DNA of 64,000 nucleotides from NORP240 sp038134485 (GCA_038134485.1 JAYPVG010000007.1:1-64000), one strand, 5' to 3'; counted from the stretch's first letter, positions 24,796 to 35,058 are shown. Notes: generated by a model not told the origin, from the letters alone. Translations and numbers: made by a program.

Positions 24796-25728
24796 ATGGG
24801 GTGGTATTTTCTCAAGCGGTTGTTACAGGGTGTTATCACTGTCTGGTTTATCGCTACTGCCACGTTCTTTGCCATGCACAACGTACCGGGCGATCCATTG
24901 CTCAATGACCGCGCCGTAACCGCGACCATCCGTGCCAACCTGGAAGCGAAGTACGGACTCGATCAACCTCTTACTACACAGTACTTAATTTATCTCGGTA
25001 ACCTCGCCCGCGGGGATTTCGGAATTTCTTTTACCCAGGAGAACCGCGAGGTTAATGACATCATTCGTCAGCACTTCCCGATTTCAGCGACTCTGGGTGT
25101 GCTGGCTGTGGTTTTTGCTGCCGTGGGCGGAGTACTCTGGGGTGCACTCACCGCGCTATACCGCAACAGGCTTCCCGACTATCTCATCATGTTTCTGGTT
25201 ATTATGGGAATTTCTGTCCCGAGTTTCGTGATCGCCGCACTCAGTCAGCTGCTTCTGGTAAGTGTAAATAACGTTTTCAATACTACGGTGCTGCCAGTCG
25301 CGGGATGGGGCACCATCAGTCACATGCTGGTCCCGGCCCTGGTTCTCGGTTTGGGCACCATGGCCTATCTGACGCGCCTGATGCGTTCCTCGATGCTCGA
25401 AGTGATCGGTTCGGACTATGTGCGCACCGCCAATGCCAAGGGTCTCCCGGCGACCCGCATATTCACGCGTCACCAGCTACGCAATGCTATCCTTCCGGTC
25501 ATCACAGTACTGGGACCCGCTATCGCGGCGATCACCACCGGTGGGTTTGTGGTCGAGCTGGTGTTTGCCATTCCTGGCCTGGGACGCTTTTTTGTCGAAG
25601 CAGTTCAGCAACTGGACTACACCGTCATTATGGGCACAACTGTTTTCTATGGTGCGTTTCTGGTGTTCATGGTGATAGTAGTTGACGTGCTGTATGGATT
25701 TATCGATCCTCGGGTGAGGCTGGAGTGA
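24796..25728 (+). CDS. oppB: Peptide ABC transporter permease OppB
   Basis: 310 aa, six membrane segments (about 10-30, 97-120, 133-158, 174-195, 240-262, 281-303). Inner-membrane permease half that pairs with OppC. The EAA coupling motif is visible as YVRTANAKGLPATRIFTRHQ. The N-terminal MGWYFLKRLLQGVITVW is typical. It moves substrate handed over by OppA, powered by OppDF. Stop and oppC start overlap by four bases (ATGA). Confidence 0.95.
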   Translation: MGWYFLKRLLQGVITVWFIATATFFAMHNVPGDPLLNDRAVTATIRANLEAKYGLDQPLTTQYLIYLGNLARGDFGISFTQENREVNDIIRQHFPISATLGVLAVVFAAVGGVLWGALTALYRNRLPDYLIMFLVIMGISVPSFVIAALSQLLLVSVNNVFNTTVLPVAGWGTISHMLVPALVLGLGTMAYLTRLMRSSMLEVIGSDYVRTANAKGLPATRIFTRHQLRNAILPVITVLGPAIAAITTGGFVVELVFAIPGLGRFFVEAVQQLDYTVIMGTTVFYGAFLVFMVIVVDVLYGFIDPRVRLE

Positions 25729-27095
25729 TGCCTCATCTGACCGCTGCAGATTTTACGCCTCGTTCCGAGGCAGGACCGAAGCACGGGATTTCCCGGCCGT
25801 CGCTGTCCTACTGGCAGGACGCATGGATCAGATTGAAGGCCAATCGCCGGGCGCTAACGTCTCTGTATATCGTAATCGCCTTGCTGCTATTCACCATTGT
25901 CGGGCCCTGGCTATGGCGGGTGGATCCCGCGCTTCAGGACCTCGATCAGATTAGTCAACCGCCGGGTACCGATCGCCGGGCGATCATTGTCGAGGATTAC
26001 CAGCCATGGGCTGGAGAATCGCAACTGACTGATGTCACCGGTCTGCATCTGGCACAACCAGCCACTACCCAGGCTGTGCGTCTGGTATGGGACGCACTGC
26101 CCGGAGCGAGTGGACACCGCGTGTATCGAAATCTATTTCCGGTCGGTCCGGAACTGGCTTTTGGTGTGCCATTGGCAGAGTACTACGATAATCAGGTTCT
26201 TTACTTCGAGGATAGACTCGATTTACGTCCGGGCCAGTATTATTACTCGGTGGTCGCTCTCAACTCTCGCGGCGAATTGCAGGATTCCTTCGCCACTATT
26301 GAGGTTCAATTGCAGCGAGTTACGACGCTAGAGGAGGCTGCAGCGCGTGGATTAATAGACGATAGTGAGCGGCTTCAAGTTGGCGACCAAATTCTATTGG
26401 ATCTGCACCCGCTTGGCACGGATTACCTCGGTCGGGACATGCTGGCCAGGCTAATGGCAGGAGCCCAGGTGTCACTCTTTATCGGCATAGGCGCGCCTTT
26501 TCTTTTTGTCCTTTTCGGTCTTGTATACGGCAGTGTCGCCGGATTTCTGGGCGGGCGCGTCGATGCCTTAATGATGCGGTTCGCAGACTTTGTGGTGGCG
26601 CTGCCCTTTCTCTTGTTCATGATTCTGTTCAAGATTGCCTTTGGTATCGGTCCTGGTGAAAGCGGAGTGTTTCCCATGCTGGTGGCCCTGGTCGTCTTGA
26701 TGTGGCCGGCGACCGCGCGCCTGGTGCGCGGTCAGATATTGCAGATCCGTGAGCAGGGATATATCTCGGCGTCCCGATTGCTAGGAGCCAAGACACATTA
26801 TCTGGTCTTGCGCCACATGATTCCCAATACGATGGGCGTGGTACTGGTCACGCTCACATTTGCCATTCCCAGTGCGATTTTCACCGAGGCTTTTCTGTCC
26901 TTTATCGGCATGGGCGTTGCGCCGCCAACGCCATCCTGGGGCAGTATGTCTAACGAGGGAATCAAGACTATGCTGACTTATCCGCATGAGCTTATTTTCC
27001 CAGCGCTGTTTATCAGTGTCACGGTACTGGCTTTCAATCTTCTGGGTGATGGTCTTCGCGATGCACTGGACGCCCGGATGAGGAACCAGGAATGA
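25725..27095 (+). CDS. oppC: OppC-like permease with inserted fibronectin-III-like domain
   Basis: 456 aa against the usual 280-340. After a cytoplasmic start and first membrane segment (about 44-64) comes a periplasmic insertion of about 160 residues. Its middle (about 102-195) looks like a fibronectin type III fold: VRLVWDALPGASGHRVYRN and GQYYYSVVALNSRGELQ have the Trp, Tyr and strand pattern. The permease core then resumes at HPLGTDYLGRDMLARLMAG, with EAA motif YISASRLLGAKTHYLVLRHM and TM segments to the end. The permease role is the same as other OppC. The insertion may contact OppA or the cell wall. It overlaps oppB and oppD by four bases each. No frameshift or repeat suggests an assembly artefact. 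Confidence 0.93.
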   Translation: MMPHLTAADFTPRSEAGPKHGISRPSLSYWQDAWIRLKANRRALTSLYIVIALLLFTIVGPWLWRVDPALQDLDQISQPPGTDRRAIIVEDYQPWAGESQLTDVTGLHLAQPATTQAVRLVWDALPGASGHRVYRNLFPVGPELAFGVPLAEYYDNQVLYFEDRLDLRPGQYYYSVVALNSRGELQDSFATIEVQLQRVTTLEEAAARGLIDDSERLQVGDQILLDLHPLGTDYLGRDMLARLMAGAQVSLFIGIGAPFLFVLFGLVYGSVAGFLGGRVDALMMRFADFVVALPFLLFMILFKIAFGIGPGESGVFPMLVALVVLMWPATARLVRGQILQIREQGYISASRLLGAKTHYLVLRHMIPNTMGVVLVTLTFAIPSAIFTEAFLSFIGMGVAPPTPSWGSMSNEGIKTMLTYPHELIFPALFISVTVLAFNLLGDGLRDALDARMRNQE

Positions 27096-28141
27096 GCGCT
27101 GACTCCATAATCGAATCCGCCGAGCCTCTGCTGCTCGAGGTAAAGGATCTGGCGGTTGAATTCGCGACCTATGGTGGCACGGTTCAGGCCGTTCGTGGCG
27201 TTACCTTCAGTGTCGACCGTGGCAAGACTCTCGCCATCGTTGGCGAATCAGGCTGTGGCAAATCCGTTACCGTGCAAAGCATGATGGGTCTGATACCGAT
27301 TCCCCCGGGTCGAATTACGGCGGGTTCGGCCAGGTTACGCGGCACCGAAATCCTGGGACGCACCCTGATTAACGGCAGAGATATACGCGGCTCTGAAATC
27401 GGTATGATATTCCAGGACCCAATGACGTCGCTTAACCCCACCATGACCATTGGTGATCAGATCGCAGAACCCTTGCAGGTCCATCGAGGTTACAGCTATC
27501 GAAAAGCGTTCGGTCAGGCTATTGAATTGCTGGAACTGAGCAAAATTCCGGAAGCCAGAAAACGGGCCACCCAATATCCTTTCGAATTCTCCGGAGGTAT
27601 GTTGCAGCGAGCCATGATTGCCATGGCGATAGCCTGCAAACCAGCAATTCTAATAGCGGATGAACCAACTACTGCGCTGGACGTGACTATTCAGGCCCAG
27701 ATACTGGATCTGCTGCAGGATCTGCAGAAGGAAACCGGTATGGCCATCATACTTATTACTCACGACCTCGGGGTGGTAGCACGCATGGCTGATGAAGTGG
27801 CCGTCATGTATGCCGGCAAGATTGTCGAACACGGCACTGTTGATGACGTGTTTTATCGTTCCGCCCACCCCTATACTCTTGGCCTTCGCGCTGCCATGCC
27901 TACTAATGATCCGACGCGTCAGCATAGTCTTGAACCCATTGAAGGTTCGCCACCGGATCTGTTCTCGCCGCCACAGGGTTGTGGCTATGCAGCCCGATGT
28001 CCCCACGCCATGGAAGTTTGTCATCATCGTCAACCAGATGATTTTTATTTGCCGGGAACGCATACCTCACGCTGCTGGCTGCATCATCCTCAGGCGACCG
28101 AGAAGCCTGTTGCGCTGCACTTCGGGGAGGCTGGGGCGTGA
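27092..28141 (+). CDS. oppD: Peptide ABC transporter ATPase OppD
   Basis: 349 aa. Nucleotide-binding subunit paired with OppF. Walker A GESGCGKSVT, signature FSGGMLQRAMIAMA, Walker B ILIADEPTTALD, H-loop ITHDLG. The C-terminal oligopeptide/dipeptide ATPase tail carries a cysteine pattern (GCGYAARCPHAMEVC...C) typical of OppD/DppD proteins. ATP hydrolysis drives peptide import through OppBC. Four-base overlaps with oppC and oppF show tight translational coupling. Confidence 0.96.
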   Translation: MSADSIIESAEPLLLEVKDLAVEFATYGGTVQAVRGVTFSVDRGKTLAIVGESGCGKSVTVQSMMGLIPIPPGRITAGSARLRGTEILGRTLINGRDIRGSEIGMIFQDPMTSLNPTMTIGDQIAEPLQVHRGYSYRKAFGQAIELLELSKIPEARKRATQYPFEFSGGMLQRAMIAMAIACKPAILIADEPTTALDVTIQAQILDLLQDLQKETGMAIILITHDLGVVARMADEVAVMYAGKIVEHGTVDDVFYRSAHPYTLGLRAAMPTNDPTRQHSLEPIEGSPPDLFSPPQGCGYAARCPHAMEVCHHRQPDDFYLPGTHTSRCWLHHPQATEKPVALHFGEAGA

Positions 28142-29094
28142 CGGTATTGCTGCAAAGCGAGAATTTGACCAAACATTTCAGAATCGGCCGCGGTCAGATA
28201 GTCCACGCCGTCGATCAGGTTTCCCTGACGATTGCTGAAAAGGAAATTGTCGGATTGGTGGGTGAGAGCGGTTCCGGCAAATCCACTTTTGGTAAAACAA
28301 TTCTCGGTCTACACGATAAAACCGCAGGCAGCGTGATCTTCAAAGGCGAAAAGCTGCCATCGAGGTATCACCCGACAGATTTCCAGCGACTTGCTTCCAG
28401 GATGCAAATGATTTTTCAGGATCCTTACTCCTCGCTGAATCCGCGCATGACCGTCGGGGAAATCATCGGTGAAGGGCTGAAGCTTCACAGTAACGAATCC
28501 GCGGCCACCATTCGCGAGCGGGTTGCCCAGTGGTTGCAACAGGTTGGCCTGCATGCCGACCACATGTCCCGCTATCCGCATGAGTTTTCCGGAGGTCAAC
28601 GGCAGCGCATAGGTATTGCACGGGCGATGATACTGAATCCGGAATTTGTCGTCTGTGACGAGCCTATTTCTGCACTCGACGTGTCAGTTCAGGCACAGGT
28701 CATCAACCTGTTGGGGGACCTGAAGAAAAGCATGGGGCTGACTTTGTTGTTTATCGCACATGATTTGTCGATGGTCCGCTATGTCAGCGACCGAATGGCG
28801 GTGATGTATCTGGGATCGCTGGTTGAACTCGGCCCTGCAGACCAGGTTTACTTCGAGCCCAAACACCCGTACACCGAAATACTGGTCAACTCAAATCCGG
28901 AGCCGGACCCGGCAACGGAGCGGCATCGCCTCTCGACTGCCATAACCGGAGAAATACCCAGTCCGGTCAACGTACCGGCAGGTTGCCGTTTTGCCAATCG
29001 TTGTCCTAAAGTCATGGATGTTTGCCGATCCGAAACGCCTCAACTGATTCCGCTTCAGGATCTGGATCGCCAGGTAGCCTGCCATCTCTACTGA
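28138..29094 (+). CDS. oppF: Peptide ABC transporter ATPase OppF
   Basis: 318 aa. Second ATPase. Walker A GESGSGKSTFGKTI, signature FSGGQRQRIGIARAM, Walker B FVVCDEPISALD, H-loop IAHDLS. The C-terminal cysteine segment (GCRFANRCPKVMDVC) is retained. Last gene of the five-gene operon. 165 bases separate it from the serine hydrolase gene on the same strand. GTG start inside the oppD stop (GTGA overlap). Confidence 0.95.
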   Translation: MTVLLQSENLTKHFRIGRGQIVHAVDQVSLTIAEKEIVGLVGESGSGKSTFGKTILGLHDKTAGSVIFKGEKLPSRYHPTDFQRLASRMQMIFQDPYSSLNPRMTVGEIIGEGLKLHSNESAATIRERVAQWLQQVGLHADHMSRYPHEFSGGQRQRIGIARAMILNPEFVVCDEPISALDVSVQAQVINLLGDLKKSMGLTLLFIAHDLSMVRYVSDRMAVMYLGSLVELGPADQVYFEPKHPYTEILVNSNPEPDPATERHRLSTAITGEIPSPVNVPAGCRFANRCPKVMDVCRSETPQLIPLQDLDRQVACHLY

Positions 29095-29258
29095 ATAAAA
29101 TTCGGCTGTTTTCCCACGAATTTGCTCCTGCGTGTTCCATGCGGGACTCGCGGGCAGTCGGGTGGTAGCTGAAACCATCATTGGTATGCTATTTTCGCCG
29201 GCAATCCGCTTATGGGCCAACGAACAGCGGTTTGAGTCAATTTATCGAGGGATAGGAT

Positions 29259-30602
29259 GTGAGCATTATCAAATTTGAAAGGCGGGCCGACTGGCTCGCA
29301 AGAATTTTTCTGGCTAGCAGTATGTTTGTCCTGGCGGCATGCAATCCCGCTACGGACAGTGTGGGACAGTCCGCCATTGCAGTCGACAATGGAGGTGTAC
29401 TGGAGTTGGTGGCTCCCGAGACGGTTGGAATGGACTCGGATCGACTTTCGCGGGTGAGCAGTGCAATGCAGGATCTGGTTGACCAGGGATTGCTGGCGGG
29501 AGTGGTGACCCTGGCCGCCAGGGATAACAAGATTGCGCACTTCGAATCAGTGGGATATCGGGATCTGGAATCCCAATCGCCGATGACCAACGATGCCCTG
29601 TTCAGAATCTATTCGATGAGTAAACCCGTTACCGGTGTCGCGTTGATGATTCTGTATGAGGAGGGCAAATTCCGCCTCAGTGACCCGGTGGAGAAGTACA
29701 TCCCGGAATTTCGTGACTTGCAGGTTTATGCCGGTGAGGATGAAGACGGTAATGTACTCACAGAGCCGCAGAATCACAAAATGACGATACGGGAGCTGAT
29801 GAGCCATACCGGTGGACTGACCTATGGGATCTTTGCTCAATCTGCTGTCGATTCGATGTACGTGGATGCCGGATTGCTGAGCCCTGACGAAACCAATGCC
29901 GAACTTGTTGCAAAACTGGGTCAAATACCGCTTAAGCATCAACCGGGCACGCGCTGGGAATACAGTGTGTCGGTCGATGTGCAGGGGTATCTGGTAGAAA
30001 AATTGTCAGGACAGTCATTCGGGGAGTTCCTGGAACAGCGGGTGTTCGAACCGCTGGGGATGCATGACACTGACTTCCACGTGCCGGCTGAGAAAGCGTC
30101 GCGCTTTGCCCAAATCTATGTTTATAACGAAGACGGCGAACTCACTCCCAGCGAGATTTTTCCGGGAGCGAATTTTCTTCAAGATCCTGCCTTCGAATCC
30201 GGTGGTGGAGGGTTGGTTTCGACGGCGATGGATTACCTGCGTTTTGCCCAGATGTTATTGAACGGCGGCGAGCTCGAAGGTGTCCGGATACTGGCGCCAC
30301 TCACCGTCGACCTGATGCATCGTGATCAGACGCCTCCGGGAATGACCGGCGCTATGTCGAGCGGCACGGGAACCTCATTCGGGCTGGATTTTGCCATTGT
30401 GGAAGACCCGGTCGCAGTGGAAGGCTATTCCACCGGCGAATACTACTGGGGCGGCGCCGCGGGCACCTGGTTCTGGATCGATCCTGTTGAAAATCTGGTA
30501 TTCATCGGCATGATCCAGCAAGCTGGAGACCTGTTGCCGGATGTGCGAGGCATGTCGAAGCGACTGGTTTACCAGTCCATTTTGGAGCCCTATGGTATTT
30601 AA
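29259..30602 (+). CDS. Serine hydrolase of the beta-lactamase/esterase (class C) family, lipoprotein
   Basis: 447 aa. N-terminal lipobox LAAC with Cys28, so probably anchored in the outer membrane. The catalytic SxxK tetrad is S119-M-S-K122 in FRIYSMSKPVTGVALM. The usual YxN reads YSV (WEYSVSVDVQGYLVE), and a later HRDQTPPGM replaces the class C KTG area, as in esterases and D-amino-acid peptidases rather than true beta-lactamases. The start is GTG 29259 with GAGGGATAGG upstream. It lies between two complete peptide importers, so it may trim peptides or muropeptides before uptake (inference). Substrate unknown. Confidence 0.9.
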   Translation: MSIIKFERRADWLARIFLASSMFVLAACNPATDSVGQSAIAVDNGGVLELVAPETVGMDSDRLSRVSSAMQDLVDQGLLAGVVTLAARDNKIAHFESVGYRDLESQSPMTNDALFRIYSMSKPVTGVALMILYEEGKFRLSDPVEKYIPEFRDLQVYAGEDEDGNVLTEPQNHKMTIRELMSHTGGLTYGIFAQSAVDSMYVDAGLLSPDETNAELVAKLGQIPLKHQPGTRWEYSVSVDVQGYLVEKLSGQSFGEFLEQRVFEPLGMHDTDFHVPAEKASRFAQIYVYNEDGELTPSEIFPGANFLQDPAFESGGGGLVSTAMDYLRFAQMLLNGGELEGVRILAPLTVDLMHRDQTPPGMTGAMSSGTGTSFGLDFAIVEDPVAVEGYSTGEYYWGGAAGTWFWIDPVENLVFIGMIQQAGDLLPDVRGMSKRLVYQSILEPYGI

Positions 30603-30721
30603 CACCCCCGGGGTAAACCTGTTCGGGATGCCGGGTCAGGGTATGAGGCAGTCTGATGTTGCGAATTGGGCGCCGATTTCCGTGTTACAACGCCTTGAAA
30701 TATGTCAGTATTCTGCGCTGA

Positions 30722-30746
30722 ACCGGGCACATTGAATGAGCCCGGT
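30722..30746. terminator. Hairpin after the serine hydrolase gene
   Basis: ACCGGGC (30722-30728) pairs perfectly with GCCCGGT (30740-30746), and inner CAT/ATG extends it. No T-tract follows, so it is at most a Rho-aided or processing hairpin. Confidence 0.4.
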
Positions 30747-30881
30747 CGGCCAGAGGGTTTATTGGCGGTTTCGAGAATTGGCCGAGTACCACTGGCCCTG
30801 AATCCAGAATTTTACCTTATGCCAGGTGTGTCAGCGGCGTAATGCTCTGCTTTGCCAGCACGGAGGGGATAACCGACATCC

Positions 30882-31892
30882 ATGCGTGACTATTTTATCC
30901 GGCGTCTGTTGCTGATACCTCCGACTCTGCTCGGAATCACCATAATTGTGTTTGTTATAACGCGACTGGTTCCTGGTGGGCCCATTGAAAGAGCCATTAT
31001 GGAAGCGCAACTTGCGGGTGGTCAGACTTCCGTTGCCGGGCAAAATATGGCTTTGTCCGAAGCCCAGTTGGATCGGTTGCGGGAATATTACGGATTTGAT
31101 AAGCCGGTCTTGCAGAGTTACGTCGAATGGGTTGGCAAGGTGGTCAGGGGTGATCTGGGGACCTCTTACCGCTTCAATCAGCCAGTATGGGACGTAATTA
31201 CGAGTCGCTTCCCAATCTCCCTGTATTACGGGCTCATTACCCTGATTATCACGTATGCAGTCTGTATACCTCTCGGAGTACTGAAGGCGATCAAGCATCG
31301 AACAGTGGTAGATAATGTCACTTCGATACTAATTTTCATCGGGTACGCCGTGCCTGGTTACGCGCTGGGGTCACTGCTGCTTCTGTATTTCTCAGTGCGG
31401 CTTGAATGGTTCCCGATGGGCGGCTTCGTCAGCCTTCAGTTTGGCGAATTAAGTGCCCTGGCCAAAGTCTGGGACTTGATAACCCACTCTGTGTTGCCGC
31501 TGATCTGCTACCTGGTAGGCAGCTTCGCTCTGGTAACGCTGCTGCTCAAGAACCACCTGATGGATAATCTCGCCTCGGATTATATTCGCACCGCAGTTTC
31601 CAAAGGCGTATCTTTTCGCAAGGCGGTAACGGGCCATGCGCTCCGTAATTCCCTGATTCCTATCGCCACGACTTTCGGCCAGAACATCACATTACTGGTT
31701 TCTGGGTCCTTTCTGATTGAGACGATTTTCGATATCAATGGCTTCGGACTGCTCGGGCTTACCTCGATTATTGACCGTGATTACCCGGTAGTGATGGGTG
31801 TAGTGTTTCTCGCCAGCCTGCTGTTGCTCGTTGGAAACATTATTTCCGATATCCTGGTAGCGTTGGTCGATCCGCGCATCAGGTTTAACTGA
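30882..31892 (+). CDS. yejB: Peptide ABC transporter permease, YejB-like
   Basis: 336 aa, six membrane segments. The N-terminus MRDYFIRRLLLIPPTLLGIT and the RLVPGGPIERAI block resemble YejB, the inner-membrane permease of the YejABEF system for peptides and microcin C. The EAA motif is YIRTAVSKGVSFRKAVTGHA. It pairs with the YejE-like permease 17 bases downstream. ATG 30882 follows GGAGGGGATAACCG. Second peptide importer of the window. Confidence 0.92.
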   Translation: MRDYFIRRLLLIPPTLLGITIIVFVITRLVPGGPIERAIMEAQLAGGQTSVAGQNMALSEAQLDRLREYYGFDKPVLQSYVEWVGKVVRGDLGTSYRFNQPVWDVITSRFPISLYYGLITLIITYAVCIPLGVLKAIKHRTVVDNVTSILIFIGYAVPGYALGSLLLLYFSVRLEWFPMGGFVSLQFGELSALAKVWDLITHSVLPLICYLVGSFALVTLLLKNHLMDNLASDYIRTAVSKGVSFRKAVTGHALRNSLIPIATTFGQNITLLVSGSFLIETIFDINGFGLLGLTSIIDRDYPVVMGVVFLASLLLLVGNIISDILVALVDPRIRFN

Positions 31893-31909
31893 AGATTGGG
31901 TATAGCACT

Positions 31910-32983
31910 ATGTTCCTGTTCAGGTTCAATCCCCAAACTGTAAAAAAGCTGCGCCGGTTTCGGGAGATCAAGCGCGGGTACTACAGCTTCCTGATCCTGA
32001 TCCTGTTTCTTCTTCTCAGCCTTTTTGGCGAGCTGTTAGTCAATAATCGCGCTATCGTGGTCAGCTACGAGGGCGAGCTGTATTTTCCAACCTACAGTGC
32101 GTTCCATCCTGGCACGGACTTCGGGCTAGACTACCCTTACGAAACCAATTATCGCGAATTGAAGCAGGAATTCGACGAATCGGGATCGGATAACTGGGTG
32201 CTTATGCCGCCAGTTCCCTACAGTCCGTTTGAAAACGACGCCTCCAGTGGCATTTTCCGTCCCGAGGCACCCAGCCTGGAAAACAAGCATTTTCTTGGCA
32301 CTGATACGACCAGCCGGGACATTCTGGCCAGGCTATTTTACGGTACTCGAATTGCTCTCGTTTTCTCGCTTGGATTTATGGCCTCGGTATACCTGATCGG
32401 AGTGATGGTTGGCTGTGCGATGGGATATATTGGCGGCAAATTCGATATCATTTCCCAGCGCCTGATCGAAATCTGGAGTAATGTGCCATTCCTTTACATG
32501 GTAATCATCGTCTTTTCTGTGATACCAGATACGTTTACGGTCAACATGCGAATACTCATCCTGTTGACCGTGATGGTTTTGTTTTCCTGGACTTCCATGA
32601 CCTATTACATGCGCACGGAGACCTATAAGGAAAAAGTGCGAGATTATGTTTCCGCTGCACGTATCATGGGAGCGTCTAACAGCCGAATTGTCTTCAAGCA
32701 CATCTTACCCAATGTGCTCGCGACACTGGTTACTTTCATGCCATTTACGGTGGTTTCAGCCATCTCGTCAATTACTGCCCTGGATTTTCTGGGATTTGGC
32801 TTGCCACCACCCACACCCAGTCTGGGTGAGCTACTCAAACAGGGCACACAAACTCTGCGCACCGCGCCCTGGATCGTCATGTCAGCTTTTGGAACCCTGG
32901 TCGTTCTGCTGACTCTGGTGACTTTTATCGGTGAAGCCATCCGAGAATCATTTGATCCCAAGAAGTTCACTATTTACAGGTAG
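31910..32983 (+). CDS. yejE: Peptide ABC transporter permease, YejE-like
   Basis: 357 aa. N-terminal membrane segment preceded by FREIKRGYYSFLILILFLLL, a periplasmic stretch (about 45-125) containing VVSYEGELYFP, as in YejE, then the core FLGTDTTSRDILARLFYGTR with EAA motif YVSAARIMGASNSRIVFKHI and the final GEAIRESFDPKKF. Longer loop 45-125 is normal for YejE and differs from the FN3-like insertion of the OppC at 25725. Works with the YejB-like protein and the two binding lipoproteins that follow. Confidence 0.92.
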   Translation: MFLFRFNPQTVKKLRRFREIKRGYYSFLILILFLLLSLFGELLVNNRAIVVSYEGELYFPTYSAFHPGTDFGLDYPYETNYRELKQEFDESGSDNWVLMPPVPYSPFENDASSGIFRPEAPSLENKHFLGTDTTSRDILARLFYGTRIALVFSLGFMASVYLIGVMVGCAMGYIGGKFDIISQRLIEIWSNVPFLYMVIIVFSVIPDTFTVNMRILILLTVMVLFSWTSMTYYMRTETYKEKVRDYVSAARIMGASNSRIVFKHILPNVLATLVTFMPFTVVSAISSITALDFLGFGLPPPTPSLGELLKQGTQTLRTAPWIVMSAFGTLVVLLTLVTFIGEAIRESFDPKKFTIYR

Positions 32984-33046
32984 GCGCACGACAAATTTTA
33001 AGATTAATGGCACAGCGAAGCAGTAAAACGTAGGAGCAACTGGACA

Positions 33047-35010
33047 ATGAGCAATATCGATTACAGGAAATTCGGAGCGATTGCGTTAGCAGCATTTTTA
33101 ACGGCTTGCGGGGGGGAAAGCGACCAGTCAACGGCAACTGTCGCGCAAGATATTACTCAGGAAGTGCAGGAGTTCTTTGCTGCCAATTCGGAGTTGGTGA
33201 CCTTCGCAACGATTGCCGACTTGCCGGCAGACCTGATCTGGGAGAATGGCATGGATCAGCCGGAAATTGGTTCTCCCGAGGCGATCAAGGGTGGCACATA
33301 CTTCGAATTGCTGGATGACTTCCCGCCGACGCTTCGGACCATCGGGCCTGATTCGAACAGTTCGGCGCGGGCCTGGATAGAAGGTTATTACTCCCTAACC
33401 TACGCGTGGCCGCACCCCGATACCAATAAATTCATCCCTGGCATTGCAGAGTCATGGGCGATCGACGAGGACCGCAAAACTGTTTACATAAAGATTAACC
33501 CTGCATCTCGCTGGACAGACGGAGAACCTATCACGGCTGACGATGCCATGTTTGCCATGTTCTTCTATTATTCGGATTATATTCAGGCTCCTTTTTCAAC
33601 CAATTATTACAAAACAGAATATACCAATATCACCAAGTATGACGAGTACACGTTTTCAATGTCCGTTCCAAAAGTAAAGCCGGACATGGCCTCGAGGGTA
33701 TTGCAGATCGTCCCAGTACCGGAACACTTCTATAAGGAACTGGGCCCAGATTTCCCCGAGAGATATCAGTGGCGCTATGAGCCCCATGCCGGCCCCTATT
33801 ATATTGATCCAGACGAAATCAATATGGGTGTCAACGTGGTGCTACATCGACTCGAGGACTGGTGGGCGAAAGACATGAAGTATTATCGCTACCGATACAA
33901 TCCGGACCGCATCGTGCTCAATGTAGTGCGAGATCCTGCAAAGCGATTCGAGGCGTTTCGCCGGGGAGATTCCGACATCCTGCGGGTCGGAACCGCAGAG
34001 GCGTGGTATGACAATCTGCCCGACGACGATCCGGATGTGCAGCGGNNNNNNNNNNATACATCCACAAGACCACATTTTACAATCAGGGGCCCCGGAGCAA
34101 CTGGGGTTTATGGATCAACTCAGCCCGCGAATTGCTGGACAATCAGGATATTCGGCTGGGGATCCAATATGCCTCGAACTGGGATCTTGTCATCGAAAAG
34201 TACTTCCGCGGTGATCCCGAGCGCCTGAACACTCAGGACGACGGTTACCCTGACTTTTCCCATCCAACGCTTACTGCCAGACCATTTGATATCAACCTGG
34301 CGCTCGAGCACTTCGCCAAAGCTGGTTTCAGTCAGCGTGGACCAGACGGCATACTGGTCAATGCCGAAGGGCGGCGCCTCGCGTTTACGCTATCGACAAT
34401 CTATGATCGGTTTGCGGACGTATTCACGATTCTCAAAGAGGAAGCTGCTAAAGCGGGGCTAGACTACCGGATAGAAATTCTGGATGGGGCAGCCGGGTTT
34501 CGCAAAGCGTTGGAAAAACAGCATGAAATCTTCTTTGTGAGTTTCGCGCCCTCCATGGAAATGTATCCGAGAATGTGGGAGTACTTTCATTCTGATAATG
34601 CCTATGACCAGGCATTCCTGGAAGATGGCAGCGTAAATCCCGCCCGTACTCCAAAGCCACAAACCAACAATTTGCAGAGCATTGCGATTCCGGAGCTCGA
34701 TGTATTGATTGATGAGTACCAGAATTCGGATGACAAAGAGAGAATGATCGAGCTTTCGCACCAGATCATGGAAATGCACTTCGATTACGCCTCGTTCTCA
34801 CCCGGCTGGGTTGAGCCGTACTACCGCACGGCCTATTGGCGCTGGGTACGCTGGCCAGAGGGTTTTAATTCCCGTTATACCTCTCAGCCTCACGAATTGT
34901 TTGTGCATTGGATAGATGAGGAAGCGAAAGAGCAAACTGAGACTGCCATGCGATCGGAGAGTGCCTTTGAGCCCCTCATCGAAGTGTACGACCAGTTTCG
35001 CGTGCAGTAG
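33047..35010 (+). CDS. yejA: YejA-like peptide-binding lipoprotein 1 (assembly gap inside)
   Basis: About 651 aa once the 10-N gap at 34046-34055 is resolved. Lipobox LTAC in FLTACGGESDQ. SBP_bac_5 family, YejA branch: GGTYFELLDDFPPTLRTIGP, WTDGEPITADDAMFAMFFYY, and YIHKTTFYNQGPRSNWGLW after the gap. The N-terminal part is in one frame and the rest in another only because the N-run stands for the wrong number of bases. The paralogue at 35059 suggests about two missing bases. So one intact gene, not two. Strongly similar along its length to that paralogue, so a tandem duplication. AGGAG precedes ATG 33047. Downstream of yejB/yejE, binds peptides for them. Confidence 0.9.
34046..34055. other. 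Assembly gap (10 N) that splits the frame of the YejA-like gene
   Basis: Ten N after codons DVQR. The next codons match the paralogue (YIHK) in another frame, so the true gap length differs from ten modulo three. Confidence 0.95.
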
Positions 35011-35058
35011 AGAAAATCTGAGATTGGGTCCGGTAATGAAATACACAGTTCTGGAGGA

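Noticed and set aside
29259..30602. True class C beta-lactamase (AmpC)
   Set aside because: The YxN and KTG positions are not the AmpC ones, a lipobox replaces the usual signal, and the neighbours are peptide importers. A peptidase or esterase fits better.
34132..35010. Separate 292-aa gene after the N gap
   Set aside because: It continues the YejA-like protein in the frame seen in the paralogue. The split is caused by the gap.
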